DNA of 64,000 bases from Bidens hawaiensis (Eukaryota > Streptophyta > Magnoliopsida > Asterales > Asteraceae), in assembly GCA_021521415.1 (NCBI GenBank), contig JAIQDT010001118.1, positions 62,001 through 126,000 on the forward strand. Reading direction: 5' to 3'. The notes beneath the pieces are model-generated. The model was not told the DNA's origin. It saw only the letters and a program-made list of their open reading frames with translations, and made no database searches. Within the stretch, counting starts at the first letter, position 1. Each line of letters opens with the position of its first letter. The position numbers and the translations under genes are program-made. Positions 22,986-34,263 of this stretch are shown piece by piece.

Positions 22986-25262
22986 AATCCCAGCCTTCCG
23001 ACAGATGATGATAATCCTAGCCTTCCGACAGATGATGAAGAAGAGGGGGAAGAGAATGAGTTGAACCAAGGTTTTGAAGTTGAGGATGAGGTTACCCGAC
23101 GAGTTAGAAGGGATCAGGTAGTTGAGCCAGAGAACAAGGGTTTTGAAATGGAAAATTAGGGAAATTGGAATGAGGAGGTGGAAGAACTAGTAAATCGGAG
23201 ACGGGGTGATGCGGTCAACAGGAACAGGGAAATGAATGATATGGGTCGAGACAGAGTTAATCGGGCAGAAAGGCCCGAAAGAGTTCGAAATATTCAGTGA
23301 ACATGGGTGGTTTGGCAAATCCCATGGGGCGAAGGAGAAATTTTGTAGCCCCGGTTCAAGGTGTTAGTAGTCGGTTCAGACCAGCTATTTCAGACGGTGC
23401 ATCCCCGTTGGTTCCACAGGTACGAGTGCCGGGACAGCAGAATTTTAAGTCCCGGCCATCATAAATCAACATCGTACCGCATTTTCACGGGATGGCTTCT
23501 GAAGACCCGTATTCTCACTTGACCGATTTTTCGGCTATTTGTGAGTCGATTGGTGACGGTACTGATGATCAGAATGAGGTTTGGTTGCGGTTGTTCCAGT
23601 TTTCGTTAAAAGACAAAACAAAGCACTGATTTAACTCGCTTCCGATGCAGAGTATTGGGAACTGGGCCGAGATGCAGCAGCTATTCTTAAACGAGTACTA
23701 TTCGCAGTCAAAGACGAGCGAGGCCCGAAAGGAGATTCGCCACTTTTCACAGTTATCGGGCGAGCTATTTCATGAAGCGTTCACCAGGTATAAGGAGATG
23801 ATCAGAATTTGCCTACATCTCCAGATTGAATTTTGGGAATTGGTGAAATGCTTTGTAGATGGGTTGACATACGAGGACCGAAAGCATCTAAAGGCCTCGT
23901 ATAATGGTCAGTTGCTGAATCAACCTGAGGAAGATGATTGGGATTTCTTGGAGTTTATGTGTAAGGATTCCAAAGCAGAGGCAACAGCTGAAAGACGAAG
24001 ACATGGTACTTCTTCCAGGTCAGTTAAGTCAGTCACGAGTGAGTCCGATAGAATTGCTGTTTTAGAACATGAACTGGCTGGGTATAGAGGTAAGACGAAA
24101 GAAGTCGGGAAAGTTAGAGTGAAATTCTCGGTTTGTGAAGATTGTGGTGAACTTGGGCATAAGGCAGAAAATTGCCCCGAGTTTTATGATGACGAGGAGT
24201 TTGAGCCCGAGGAAGTTAATTATGCTTACGTGGATTCCAAGGGTCAAGGGCTGAATTAAAATACCTATCACCCGGGCTTGAGGAATCACCCGAATTTTCG
24301 TTACGGGAACGCGTCTACACAGTTGAACCCGAATTTTAAGGGATCGAGCCATAACAGATCGCAGGCTAATTACCGCCATGGCTGTTATCAGCAGCAGCAA
24401 GGCTCGTATAATAAGAATCGGGGGTATAACAGAGATGGTAACCGGGGTGGAAACTCTTCGGGTAATCAGGATCAGCAGAGGGGGTCCTCGGGAAATACAG
24501 ATGATTCAGTGCACGCGAAGTTGGATGCGTTGATGAAGTTATGACAGATCAGAAGGCTGAAACGAAAAAACAATTCGAGTTACGATATAAATCATCAGAG
24601 GCAATGTTGAAGCATATTGGTCAGCTCGCTGAAGATATGCCAAAGTTTCAGAAGAATGCGGGCCAACTCTTGAGTGACACCACAGTCAACCCGAACCACT
24701 ACTTCTCGAGTTCGAAAAATTACGTCAACCAGGTAAGTATTTTAAGAAGTGGTAAAAAATATGATAACAAGGTTGGGGTTCCACCACCATTGGTTGATGG
24801 GGTGGTGGAAGAGATTGATGAAAATCTTATCAGTGATGACGAGCTGGAACCGGTTAAATTAACTGAATCTAATAACAGTGAAACTAATATTAACAAACTG
24901 GTTCCGAAAGATGACACTAACAACTCTAAGGACAAGGAGAAGGTGAAAACCGTCCCCTATCCCGATGCTTTGTTGGCGCCATCTAAGGCGAATATGGCAT
25001 CAAAAAGGGGCCCACAACAAGAGGAAATGTGGGAAATATTTAAACAGGTTAAAATTAATTTACCCCTCTTAGATGCCATAAAACAAATTCCCGCTTATGC
25101 TAAGTATTTGAAAGAGTTGTGCACACAGAAAAGGAGTCATAAGATTCCTAAACAGATTGATTTTACTGATAATGTGAGTGCAATTCTTTCGGGTGCTCTT
25201 CCACCCAAGCTACAAGATCCGGGAACGCCCATTTTACCCATTCAAGTGGGTGATTTTAAAAT
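22986..25262 (+). pseudogene. Athila/TAT-like Gypsy gag, broken by stops
   Basis: One frame can be followed with stop codons near 23158, 23299, 23462 and 23628, then through 23645-24259 and on. Seen: a capsid-like segment (DPYSHLTDFSAICESIG, LRLFQFSLKDK, EMQQLFLNEYYSQSKT), a CCHC knuckle CEDCGELGHKAENC near 24135, an Asn/Gln-rich tail and an acidic linker near 24800-24920. The 27-bp unit TAATCCCAGCCTTCCGACAG plus seven bases is duplicated at the start (22987-23041). The 5' LTR is not present. The frame is cut at 25262 by a solo LTR and resumes at 27403. Confidence 0.82.
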
Positions 25263-25670
25263 TGTAAGGCCCCGTTACCGGTAGCCCTACTTTCGTGTTG
25301 GATTTACTCATAAACACAGTTCTAAATATCAGAGTTAATTAAAACTTTACGCGGATTATAAAACTTTCATAAAACATTACATAATTCATAACTTGTCTCA
25401 AAACATCATTTGTCTTTCAACATTAAAGCATTAAAATTAAAACATCATAAGTCTTCAGATGCCAGACTCTTATTCTTCTGTCATGTGTCCCCACTCAAGC
25501 CAGCTGTCTCATCCTACTCACCTGCGTGCATACTAAAAGTCAGCTACGCTGAGTGAGTTCTAGTTAATCATACATTATACAATACACAATAATTTATATT
25601 CTTTCATTCATACTTTCATACTTTCTTACTTTCACATCTTACGTTATAAAGAGCATTACGCCCTATATTC

Positions 25671-25915
25671 CTCGAGTATTATTAGGGCTCGGTACCCTCC
25701 TTCCTCGAGTATTATTAGGGCTCGGTACCCTCCTTCATCGAGTATTATTAGGGCTCGGTACCCTCTTTCCTCGAGTATTATTAGGGCTCGGTACCCTCTT
25801 TCCTCGAATAAGTAGGGTTCGGTTCCCTAGTTCTCGAATATTAGTAGGGTTCGATTCCCTCTTCGTTACCATACAACCATACATCATACCTCGAGTATTA
25901 TTAGGGCTCGGTACC
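25671..25915. repeat. ~33-bp tandem repeat inside family C LTR
   Basis: About seven imperfect units of CTCGAGTATTATTAGGGCTC followed by GGTACCCT. The same array recurs in LTR C at 56272-56465. Confidence 0.85.
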
Positions 25916-26337
25916 CTTTTCGTAACCATACAACCATACAACCATCATTTCCTTCTTTTATTAACTTTATCACGTTCATACATATAAGCATACATATCAT
26001 ACTTACCTTATACATAGCGTTACAACCTGACAGTACGTGCAATATCCGAAGATCGTTCACGTACTAACAAGCAATCATTCATACATTTCACATCATTCAT
26101 ATAAGGCATACACTTATCACTTAGGATAAGTGTATTAACAAACATATAGAGTATGCACACAGCCCCGAAAACATAACAAAGAAGTGGGGCTAGAAACTCA
26201 CCTGAACACGGTTACGTTCACCGTTAATCGTAATCCCTTTCTTCAGTTGTGCACGGCTGATTGTATAACAAGTATACGTATCAATTAACTATCACTACTC
26301 ATATCATCTTTCTAGTCTTAACTACTACCCACAACGA

Positions 26338-26430
26338 ACGGGGGTTCGGGGGCAGCGCCCCTGGCAGCGGGGTCTAGGGGCGACAGCCCCTAGCAGGGTC
26401 CAAGGGGCAGAGCCCCTGGCTGGGGTCGAG
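26338..26430. repeat. GC-rich multi-hairpin segment in family C LTR
   Basis: Three successive short inverted repeats: GGGGGCAGCGCCCC, CTAGGGGCGACAGCCCCTAG and AGGGGCAGAGCCCCT. The segment is strongly GC-rich within an AT-rich LTR. It is conserved at about 56876-56965 in LTR C. Confidence 0.8.
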
Positions 26431-26504
26431 CTGCCAGGTCAGCTTGGAAAAGTTTTATTTACATTAACTGTCTTAACACATTTTCCATTAGGTTTTTAAT
26501 TTAT

Positions 26505-26845
26505 TTTCTAAGCGAACTTAACTTTAGGCGAAGTTAAACCTTAAGCGAACCTAGCTTTAGGCGAAGTTATCAATTAGGCGAACTTGGCTTTAGGCGAAGT
26601 TATCAGTTAGGTGAACTTGGCCGTAGGCGAAGTTATCAATTAGGCGAACTTGGCCTTAGGCGAAGTTATCAATTAGGCGAACTTGGCCTTAGGTGAAGTT
26701 ATCCATTAGGCGAACTTGGCCTTAGGCGAAGTTATCAATTAGGCGAACTTGGCCTTAGGCAAAGTTACCAGTTAGGCGAACTTAGCCATAGGCGAAGTTA
26801 AGCTTTGAAGGCGAAGTTAAGCTTTTGCAGGCGAAGTTGTTCAGG
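26505..26845. repeat. GCGAAGTT/GCGAACTT alternating array in family C LTR
   Basis: Nine exact GCGAAGTT octamers alternate with GCGAACTT in a ~30-bp rhythm (AGGCGAACTTGGCCTTAGG, then CGAAGTTATCAATT). The same array occurs in LTRs of elements C and D, and the same octamers occur in the unrelated Copia element. Confidence 0.9.
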
Positions 26846-27397
26846 TCAGCTACGGGTTTGGTTTTTATCAAGCATTTTGGCGATTTTAATACCCTTGTTA
26901 TGGTTCGACATCACCCCCCACGTTCCCTAACCGTTTTCGTTCGTATATATATCCCGTATATACTATAAAGCTTGGACCTTTAAAGTAAAAATGTTCAATA
27001 CTACGTAAACTTTAAAGGTCAAGAACATACCTTTTACACGTTCGGTGTGGTCGCGGTTTGCTTGGTTATCTCGTATATTGAAGATCTAATAATGGTCGGC
27101 TTGATTCTTGGTCTCGGATGTCTCTCTCTCTCTCGGCCGAATATGGTGTAGTGTATGTGTGTGTTTTTGAGTGTGTAGAGATTATGATGGAAATGAAATG
27201 AGGGTTTGGGGTTTTAGGTTGGTTTAGGGGATATTTATATTCCTTAAAGCCCATGGACCTAAGGCCCATTCTCATTTAACCCATCTTAATTAATCTAAGT
27301 CCATGATCCGTTCTTTACTCGACATTAATTAATTAATAACGCGAAGTCACTAAACGTAACTTTCTTTATTTAACATTATAAATTTTAGGATGTTACA

Positions 27398-27919
27398 AAA
27401 ATGACTCGGGCGCTTCTAGATCTTGGAGCTAGTATCAGTATTTTCCCGGGAAGTTTATACGATCAGTATGACTTTGGTCTGCTTCGGGCAGCCGCTACCA
27501 CGGTTGTCTTAGCTGACCAGACACAGAAACTTCCTCGGGGAATACTGACTGACGTTATTGTCAAGGTGGAAGATTTTTATTTTCCAGTTAACGTTTTGGT
27601 TATCGATTATGTTTCGGGTGAAAGGACCAAACAACCCACGGTTATCCTCGGTAGACAATTTTTTGCCACCGCAAATGCCAACATTAACTGCATAAATGGT
27701 ACCGTTGACATGGCATTTGGTAACCGTAAGTTGAGGATTAATGTTTTCACGCATGGAAATAATTCTCCGGTATTGACGAGTGCATCTCGCTATACGACTA
27801 TGACGTCAGCATGGATGGCACAACGGAGACGTGTTTTCTGTTTGACAGGTTACAGATGGAAACAAACAAGTTGCTGGCAGAGGAGGAGAGACAGATGTAT
27901 ATCGCAGCTGTGCAACGAG
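27398..27919 (+). pseudogene. Athila-like Gypsy protease segment
   Basis: It continues the broken polyprotein after the solo LTR: TRALLDLGASISIFPGSLYD (aspartic protease, D-L-G-A-S), ILTDVIVKVEDFYFPV, VILGRQFFATANANI and GTVDMAFGNRKLR. This is the typical Athila/TAT protease with an ILGR-x-F-x-ATA tail. The downstream linker is frameshifted. It is interrupted at 27919 by a second solo LTR. Confidence 0.85.
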
Positions 27920-29922
27920 TGTGACACTCATCAATTTCAGGTTAACTCCGTTAACCCAAACTCCGTTAATTCAAACTCAAGCTCACACGAACTATGTCAT
28001 TCCAGTTAACACCTTTCTCATTGCATTTAATTAGAGTTAAAATGACACATGACAATCAGTACACAAATAGTCTTTCGAAGTTTCACCGAATCACACACAA
28101 GTCGACTCAAACCGTTGGTGAACAAACAATAAATATTATAAACAAGTACTTGGTATAAATACGTGTTATGTTTATATGTAATTTGGTGCTTGCATGTATA
28201 ACATCATATTATGGATGAAAAAGATTAGTTTATGCTAGAATTAAACTAAATAGAAGTTGAGGGTGCAAGTTGTAACATGTGAAATAATTAGTTATTATAT
28301 AAACAACTTAATTACATAAAACATAACCCTTTCTCTCTCTCTCTCTCTCTCCCTCTCCTCTTGCGACGGCAGCCCCTCTCCCTTGTTCCGCCGAAACACA
28401 CAACACACGCACACATACAATCATCCTTGCAAGCTTGTTGAAGGTTTAAGGTGCTAACTAGGTAATCTAAACACTATATCTAACCTATTCTATCGATTTT
28501 TGACATCATTGAACATATTAATCATAAAACCTTGTTGCTAAAGTTGTTGATTTTGGATGAGTTAGGGTTGTATGCATGGTTATTTTTTCATAGGTTAGTA
28601 GTTTGATAAATTTTGGTGAAAACTGATGCTGGACAGAACCATAAATGCATGTTAATACGACTGTAAATTGATGTTAATGATATGTTTTGAAGTGATTATT
28701 GATTCTATGATGTATTAGACCGAGTCTAGTTTTTAAAGAGTCTGAGTTTATAATATCTAGACGTGTGGAAGTTAGTTTTCATTAACTTACAAATCTGTTG
28801 CGCAAGTCTAATTCGGGAAACCTTCTTATAGGCTGTTTTGTAAATAGTATATCTCACAAACGACAAGACCAATTGAGTTGGTTTCACTTCTGGAATTTTG
28901 GCTATTTGCCCTTATGGTAGATGTTTTACTGATAATGTATCATAGTAACACTTAAAACTATACTTAATCACACCCATAGTTTATCACCAACGTGTTTGTC
29001 GAGTCGCATTTGTATCACCAACGTAACCTCTTATGCATAGTTTTCATGCGTCAAGTCTAGTGACTCACTCATAGTTCAAAACACTTAGAAATATCATTTT
29101 TGTATTTAGAGCACTAGTGAGGATTTCCTTTGATGCACGATTTTCTCGGATTTTTGATAACTTCGCAAACAGTGAGTTTCACGGCCCCTTTTACTCTTTA
29201 ACGCATTTATTAGGTGGAGATAACATACCCAACGCTTTAGATTTTGTTTATACTTTATATATCACTTGTAAGACTAAGTGGCAACAAACCAACTAAGTCC
29301 TTCTGAACAATCGAACCGGTTAATATTGGATAATAGCGAGTCAGTGTTGAGTAGTACTACTGGGTTTGACAAAGCCCACCCAACTCTAAACTCGACTGTA
29401 GGTCGAGTGGGTGTAATTTTGGCTAACACATTACCATGGTCGTGGTTGACATGGTGGCAAGGCAATCGTATAAACAGTCAGCTTTGGTGTCGAACACTTA
29501 GTAATACATGCTTGATAGGTTAGCTACCTATTGGTATATATCGACATAACACTATCTGGTAACGCTAAAACGGAACGCTTAATTTACTTAAACCTGTGAA
29601 CTCACCAACCCTGTGTTGACACTTTTAGTATGTTTATCTCAGGTAGCCGAGGCAGGAGAGTGGTATAGGACATGCATTCACTGAACTCTTATGCTTTAAA
29701 CTTCTTATAAATTTTGTCATGATAACTGTTGTTTTAAGTCGTCCTGTGTGACGCAATTATTTACTTTACAGTTTACGCTTCCTCATTTACATAAGACTCG
29801 CATGTCTTTACTTGCTTTTAAAAGACTTTAATAATGGTGTTTAATATAACTAATGACTTCGATCCTGTTAGTTCACACCCTCTGACGGTAAAACTTTGTT
29901 AGTAGATTTTGAGGGTGTGACA
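27920..29922 (+). mobile_element. Solo LTR, TGTGACACTC family, TSD ACGAG
   Basis: The 2,003-bp block begins TGTGACACTCATC and ends GAGGGTGTGACA, flanked by ACGAG at 27915-27919 and 29923-29927. It contains a TC microsatellite (about 28333-28350) and no coding frame. Its termini resemble the chromovirus LTRs elsewhere in the window (TGTGACATTC...GTGTGACA), but the body looks like a different subfamily. The plus orientation is inferred from that resemblance. Confidence 0.88.
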
Positions 29923-29927
29923 ACGAG

Positions 29928-32900
29928 ACCGTCCACCATGGTCAGTCCAGGTGGAACCACTTCCCGAGAAAATCAATACCGGGTTGAAACCATCACTACA
30001 TGAAGCACCAAAAGTCGACCTGAAGGAGCTCCCAAAGCATTTATAATATGCTTTCCTTGGTAAGAATGATACTTTGCCTGTTATTATAGCTTCTAATTTA
30101 TCTATTGAACAGGAAAATGCTTTGATGGCGGTGCTGGTTGCGAACAAGGAAGCAATCGGGTGGACAATTGCGGATCTGAAGGGAATCAGTCCCTCAATCA
30201 TGATGCGCAAGATTTTAACAGACCCGGATGTCAGACCCGCACACGATGCTCAGCGGAGGTTGAACCCAAACATGCGGGAAGTGGTGAAGAAAGAAGTGCT
30301 GAAATGGTTAGATGCTGGTATTATTTTTGCTATCTCAGACAGCACGTGGGTAAGCCTGACACAGACAACACCGAAAAAAGAGGGCATTCAGGTCGTCACA
30401 CGGCCGGTAACCGGGTGGCGTATTGTATTGATTATCGAAAATTGAACGCGACAACATCGAAAGATCACTTTCCGCTTCCGTTTAGCGATCAAACTGTCGA
30501 AAAGCTATCTGGTAAAAAATTTATTGCTTTTTAGACGGGTATTCCGAGTATAACCAGATATCTATTCATCTTGACGATCTGGAGAAGACTATGTTTACGT
30601 GCCCGTATGGCACATTCGCGTTTAGGCGAATGCCATTCGGGCTATGTAACGCCCCCGCCACCTTTCAAAGGTGCATGATGAGTATTTTTTTCCGATATGG
30701 TGGGGGAGTCTTTAGAAATTTTCATGGATGACTTTTCTATTTTCGGCACATCTTTCGAGTCATGTTTAAATCAACTCGAAAGACTTTTGAAAAGATGTGT
30801 TGAAACGAACTTGGTTCTTAGTTGGGAGAAGAGCCATTTTATGGTCCAAGAAGGGATTGTTTTGGGGCATGTTGTGTCGAGTCGTGGGATAGAGGTGGAC
30901 CGAGCTAAGGTTCAAGTTATTTCTACTCTACTTCATCCCACGAATGTCAAGGGCATTAGATCATTTTTGGGGCATGCCGGGTTTTATAGACGGTTTATTA
31001 AGGGTTTTAGTGATATTACCAAACCCTTATGTAATTTATTACTTAAGGATGCCCCGTTTGACTTTAATGAAGAATGTGCTAAAGCCTTTGACATTTTGAA
31101 GTTGAAATTAGTTGAAGCCTCGATCTTGCAATCACCCGATTGGAATTTACCTTTTGAAATAATTTGTGATGCAAGTGATTATGCAATCAGGGCTGTTTTG
31201 GGTCAACGGGTTGAAAAGAAACCCGTTGCTATATACTATGCAAGTAAAGCCCTCTCGGATTCTCAATTGAATTATACCACAACCGAGAAGGAGTTACTAT
31301 CGGTAGTTTATGCTCTAGATAAATTCCGGTCCTATATTTGGGGTAGTAAAGTCATTATATATTCAGACCATTCTGCTGTCAGGTACCTCATGAATAAGAA
31401 GGACGCGTAACCGCGATTGATCAGGTGGGTTTTGCTGCTTCAGGAGTTTGATCTAGAGATTCAGGACAAGAAAGGTAGTGAAAATGTTGTTACAGATCAC
31501 TTGTCCCGAATTATGGTGGAAGATGGAGACAAGGACAGGCCCATTAACGACTCATTTCCAGATGAACAAATCATATCAGTCTCCTAAAACCCCTGGTTTG
31601 AACATATTGTAAATTCTAAAGTTTCAGGTGACATACCGGAGCATTGGCCAAGGAGGAAGAAGAAGCACTTGATGTCACAAGCTAAACAGTATATTTGGGA
31701 TGACCCAGATTTTTTCAAAATTGGTGCTGATCAGATGATTAGACGACACATACCCGAGGAGGATGTCAAATCGGTGTTGGAACACACGCATTCGTCCACG
31801 TGCGGGGGTCACTTTAGTGGCCATAAAACATCTAGAAAAGTTTGACGAGTGGCTTTTATTGGCCATCATTTTTAAGGATGCTCAAAAGTTCGCAACACAC
31901 TGTTTAAAGTGTCAACAACTCGGGAGCATTTCTAAGAGGGATGAGATGCTCTTGAAGCCAATCCTCATTGTTGATATTTTTTATGTCCGGGGGGTCGATT
32001 TCATGGGCCCATTCCCGAACTCTTACGGTAATTTATACATCCTAGTGACCATCGACTACGTGTCTAAATGGGTTTAGGCGATAGCCACTAGGACGAATGA
32101 TCATCTTGTCATTTGTAACTTTGTTCAATCTAATATTTTCTCGAGATTTGGAATCCCCCGAACCATCATTAGTGATGGGGGATCCCACTTCAAAAAATTT
32201 AAAATTCGGTAAGTTGCTTAAACGATACGAGGTTGATCATAGGATTGAAACTCCTTACCATCCACAAACGAGTGGACAAGTTGACGTGTCTAATCGGTAA
32301 ATTAAACAGATTTTACATAAAACTGTTCGGACGGACTGTAAGGATTGGTCAACTAAGTTGACCGATGCTTTATGGGCCTACCGGACGGCTTATAAAACGT
32401 CGATTGGTACTATTCCTTATAGAATTGTGTATAGCAAGGATTGTCATTTACCGGTTAAAATTGCACAATGAGCTTATTGGGCCACTAAACAAGTTAATAC
32501 CAGTTATGATGATGCAGGTAAAGCTAGGAACTTGGCCTTGTGCGAGATTGAGGAGTTAAGGGACGAGGCATACGAGTGCACATCGGCTTATAAGGCGAAG
32601 ATGAAGAAGGTACATGATGCTAAAATCCGGTTGAAGAATTTTGAAGTTGGTCAAAGAGTTTGGCTTTACAACACGAGGATGAAGCTTTTTCCGGGTAAAC
32701 TCAAAAGCAAGTGGATGGGTCCGTATTTGATTGTTCGAGTTGGGAATCACGAGCAATACGAGATTGAAGATTTTAATGACCACGTGAGGCAAGTGGTGAA
32801 TGGCTATAGGTTGAAGCCATACTTGGAGATGGAAGATATTAATAACATGGGTAAGGAATCAGTGAGTTTCATTGTAACCTCACACGTTAATGAAGACATA

Positions 32901-33078
32901 TTATGGTCAATTACATGTGTTTCCAGGTTCGTGTATATTTTGTTGTATTTGTAACTTTGTGGGTGTACTTCACTATAGACCCTCACGAGACCTTACTCGT
33001 CCACCCGAGCTACCGGGGGGCTTAAAGTGCTTGTTGCATACGCTAAATGCAATCGTGATTCCTACGAAAGTGAGTTAG
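29928..33078 (+). pseudogene. Athila-like Gypsy RT, RNase H and integrase, broken
   Basis: Remains of pol in several frames: an RT N-terminus near 30074-30360 (NPNMREVVKKEVLKWLDAG), VCIDYRKLN-like sequence near 30420-30450, the catalytic FMDDF at about 30721-30735, and RNase H (30697-31410: CDASDYAIRAVLGQR, YASKALSDSQLNYTTTEKE). Integrase follows: HTHSSTCGGHFSGHKT zinc part near 31790, CLKCQQ, DFMGPFPNS core, ISDGGSHF near 32170, [10 protein letters not shown], and a C-terminal region up to 32954. In-frame stops occur (for example near 30532, 31408, 32075, 32298) along with frameshifts. The tail PPELPGGLKCLLHTLNAIV (33000-33050) is usual after Athila/TAT integrase. No LTR of this element is in the window. 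Confidence 0.85.
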
Positions 33079-33342
33079 GTCTTTTAACATTTTTTAACTC
33101 ATTTAACAAAATTTATTATGAAACTAACTAATTCGGCTCGATAATCGTCTTATAAAGTTAATTAAAAAAATGTTTTTGCAAAATTATTAAAATACCTATG
33201 TCTTACACTTGTGAGAAGCTTGCTTCTACACGTTTCTAGATTTTGCATATTCGGTTCTGGTATTTAGAGAATACGAGTGTTCATGAGCCACGTGTCACAC
33301 CGCATAGTCACATACACACACACAAACATATATATATATATA
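33079..33342 (+). other. 3' flank of the Athila-like element up to the Copia insertion
   Basis: Non-coding sequence ending in CA and TA microsatellites (33307-33342). The Copia LTR starts at 33343 inside the TA tract. Confidence 0.6.
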
Positions 33343-33768
33343 TGTTGGTGCATGAATGTCAGTAGTTCATAGTCTAGTGTCTGTAATCGAGTCTGTATTG
33401 TTATTTATGTTTTTGTTTATAAGCGAAGTTGTCAACAAGTTCGTCTAGGCGAACTTGTTGAACAAGCGAAGTTATGGACAACTTCGCCTGAACATGTCAG
33501 GCGAAGTTGTCGTGTATATAAACTCAAGCCTACGGCTTGGTTTAGGTGAATCAATCGTGTAATCGTTTTAATCGTTCATTTGGTTATCGAGTTTGTTCGG
33601 TAACGTGTGTTTTGTAACATTGATATTTACATCACGTGAGTTCGGTTATAATATATAATGTGTTTCGTGTATTCGTGTGTTTGTGTTCTATACTCGTAAC
33701 GATCTACGCAGGGATTCCGCACCTGAGTAGACCGCGATATCTCTTGCGATCCGTCCAGGGAACCTACA
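33343..33768 (+). repeat. Copia 5' LTR
   Basis: 426 bp with TG...CA ends. It differs from the 3' LTR only at 33512, 33620, 33640, 33659 and 33744 (about 1.2%). It contains GCGAAGTT/GCGAACTT sites arranged as inverted pairs between 33422 and 33511. Confidence 0.95.
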
Positions 33769-33769
33769 A

Positions 33770-33783
33770 TTGGTATCAGAGCA
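33770..33783 (+). other. Primer binding site for initiator Met tRNA (Copia)
   Basis: TTGGTATCAGAGCA begins two bases after the LTR end. TGGTATCAGAGC is the standard plant tRNA-iMet complement used by Copia and many Gypsy elements. Confidence 0.93.
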
Positions 33784-33959
33784 TTTGCTCGATTGTGAGG
33801 TTTGGGATATTCACGCGGGTATAGATTTCGTCCCGTTTCGACTATTCGCGGGACGTGTTTTCGTGTTTCTAAGTCAATCTTACCTACTACCGCAGTATTC
33901 AAGCCTTTGCACCATCAAAAACCTTGTTAAATCCAGATTCCAGATCTTCAAAAACGTCT

Positions 33960-34240
33960 GTGTTCATCAGGCGAAGTTGCCGTCACTGTTCGTAGGGTTT
34001 CGGCGAAGATATAAGGTTAAGCGAAGTTATCCACAACTTCGCCTACCTTCTCAAGTTCGCCTTTATCAGCGAAGTTATCTACAACTTCGCCTCTTCCCTA
34101 AGTTCGCTTACCTTAAGCGAAGTTAAGATTTAGCGAAGTTAATCAGCAGAGTTATCAGCGAAGTTCTTCAGCGAAGTTCTCTACAACTTCGCCTTCTTCA
34201 AGCGAAGTTATCCGTAACTTCGCCTTCGGTACTTTTTTTC
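33960..34240 (+). repeat. GCGAAGTT hairpin cluster in Copia leader
   Basis: Repeated inverted pairs of the form GCGAAGTTATCCACAACTTCGC (stems of about 8 bp, loops of about 6 nt) fill the leader between primer site and gag start. The sites are spaced roughly 25-40 bp and are separate from those in the LTR. Confidence 0.9.
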
Positions 34241-34263
34241 AGGTTGCTTACTTTTCGGGGGAG

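Larger units (their letters stand above)
25263..27397 (-). mobile_element. Solo LTR (family C) inserted in the gag-pol of the Athila-like element, TSD AAAAT
   Basis: It starts TGTAAGGCCCCG and ends GGATGTTACA, flanked by AAAAT at 25258-25262 and 27398-27402. The 2,135-bp block has no coding frame. LTR sense is minus, because the related element D has its gag, primer site and polypurine tract on that strand. Inside are a ~33-bp tandem repeat (25671-25915), a GC-rich hairpin cluster (26338-26430) and a GCGAAGTT/GCGAACTT array (26505-26845). Removing it restores the host frame exactly. Confidence 0.9.
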
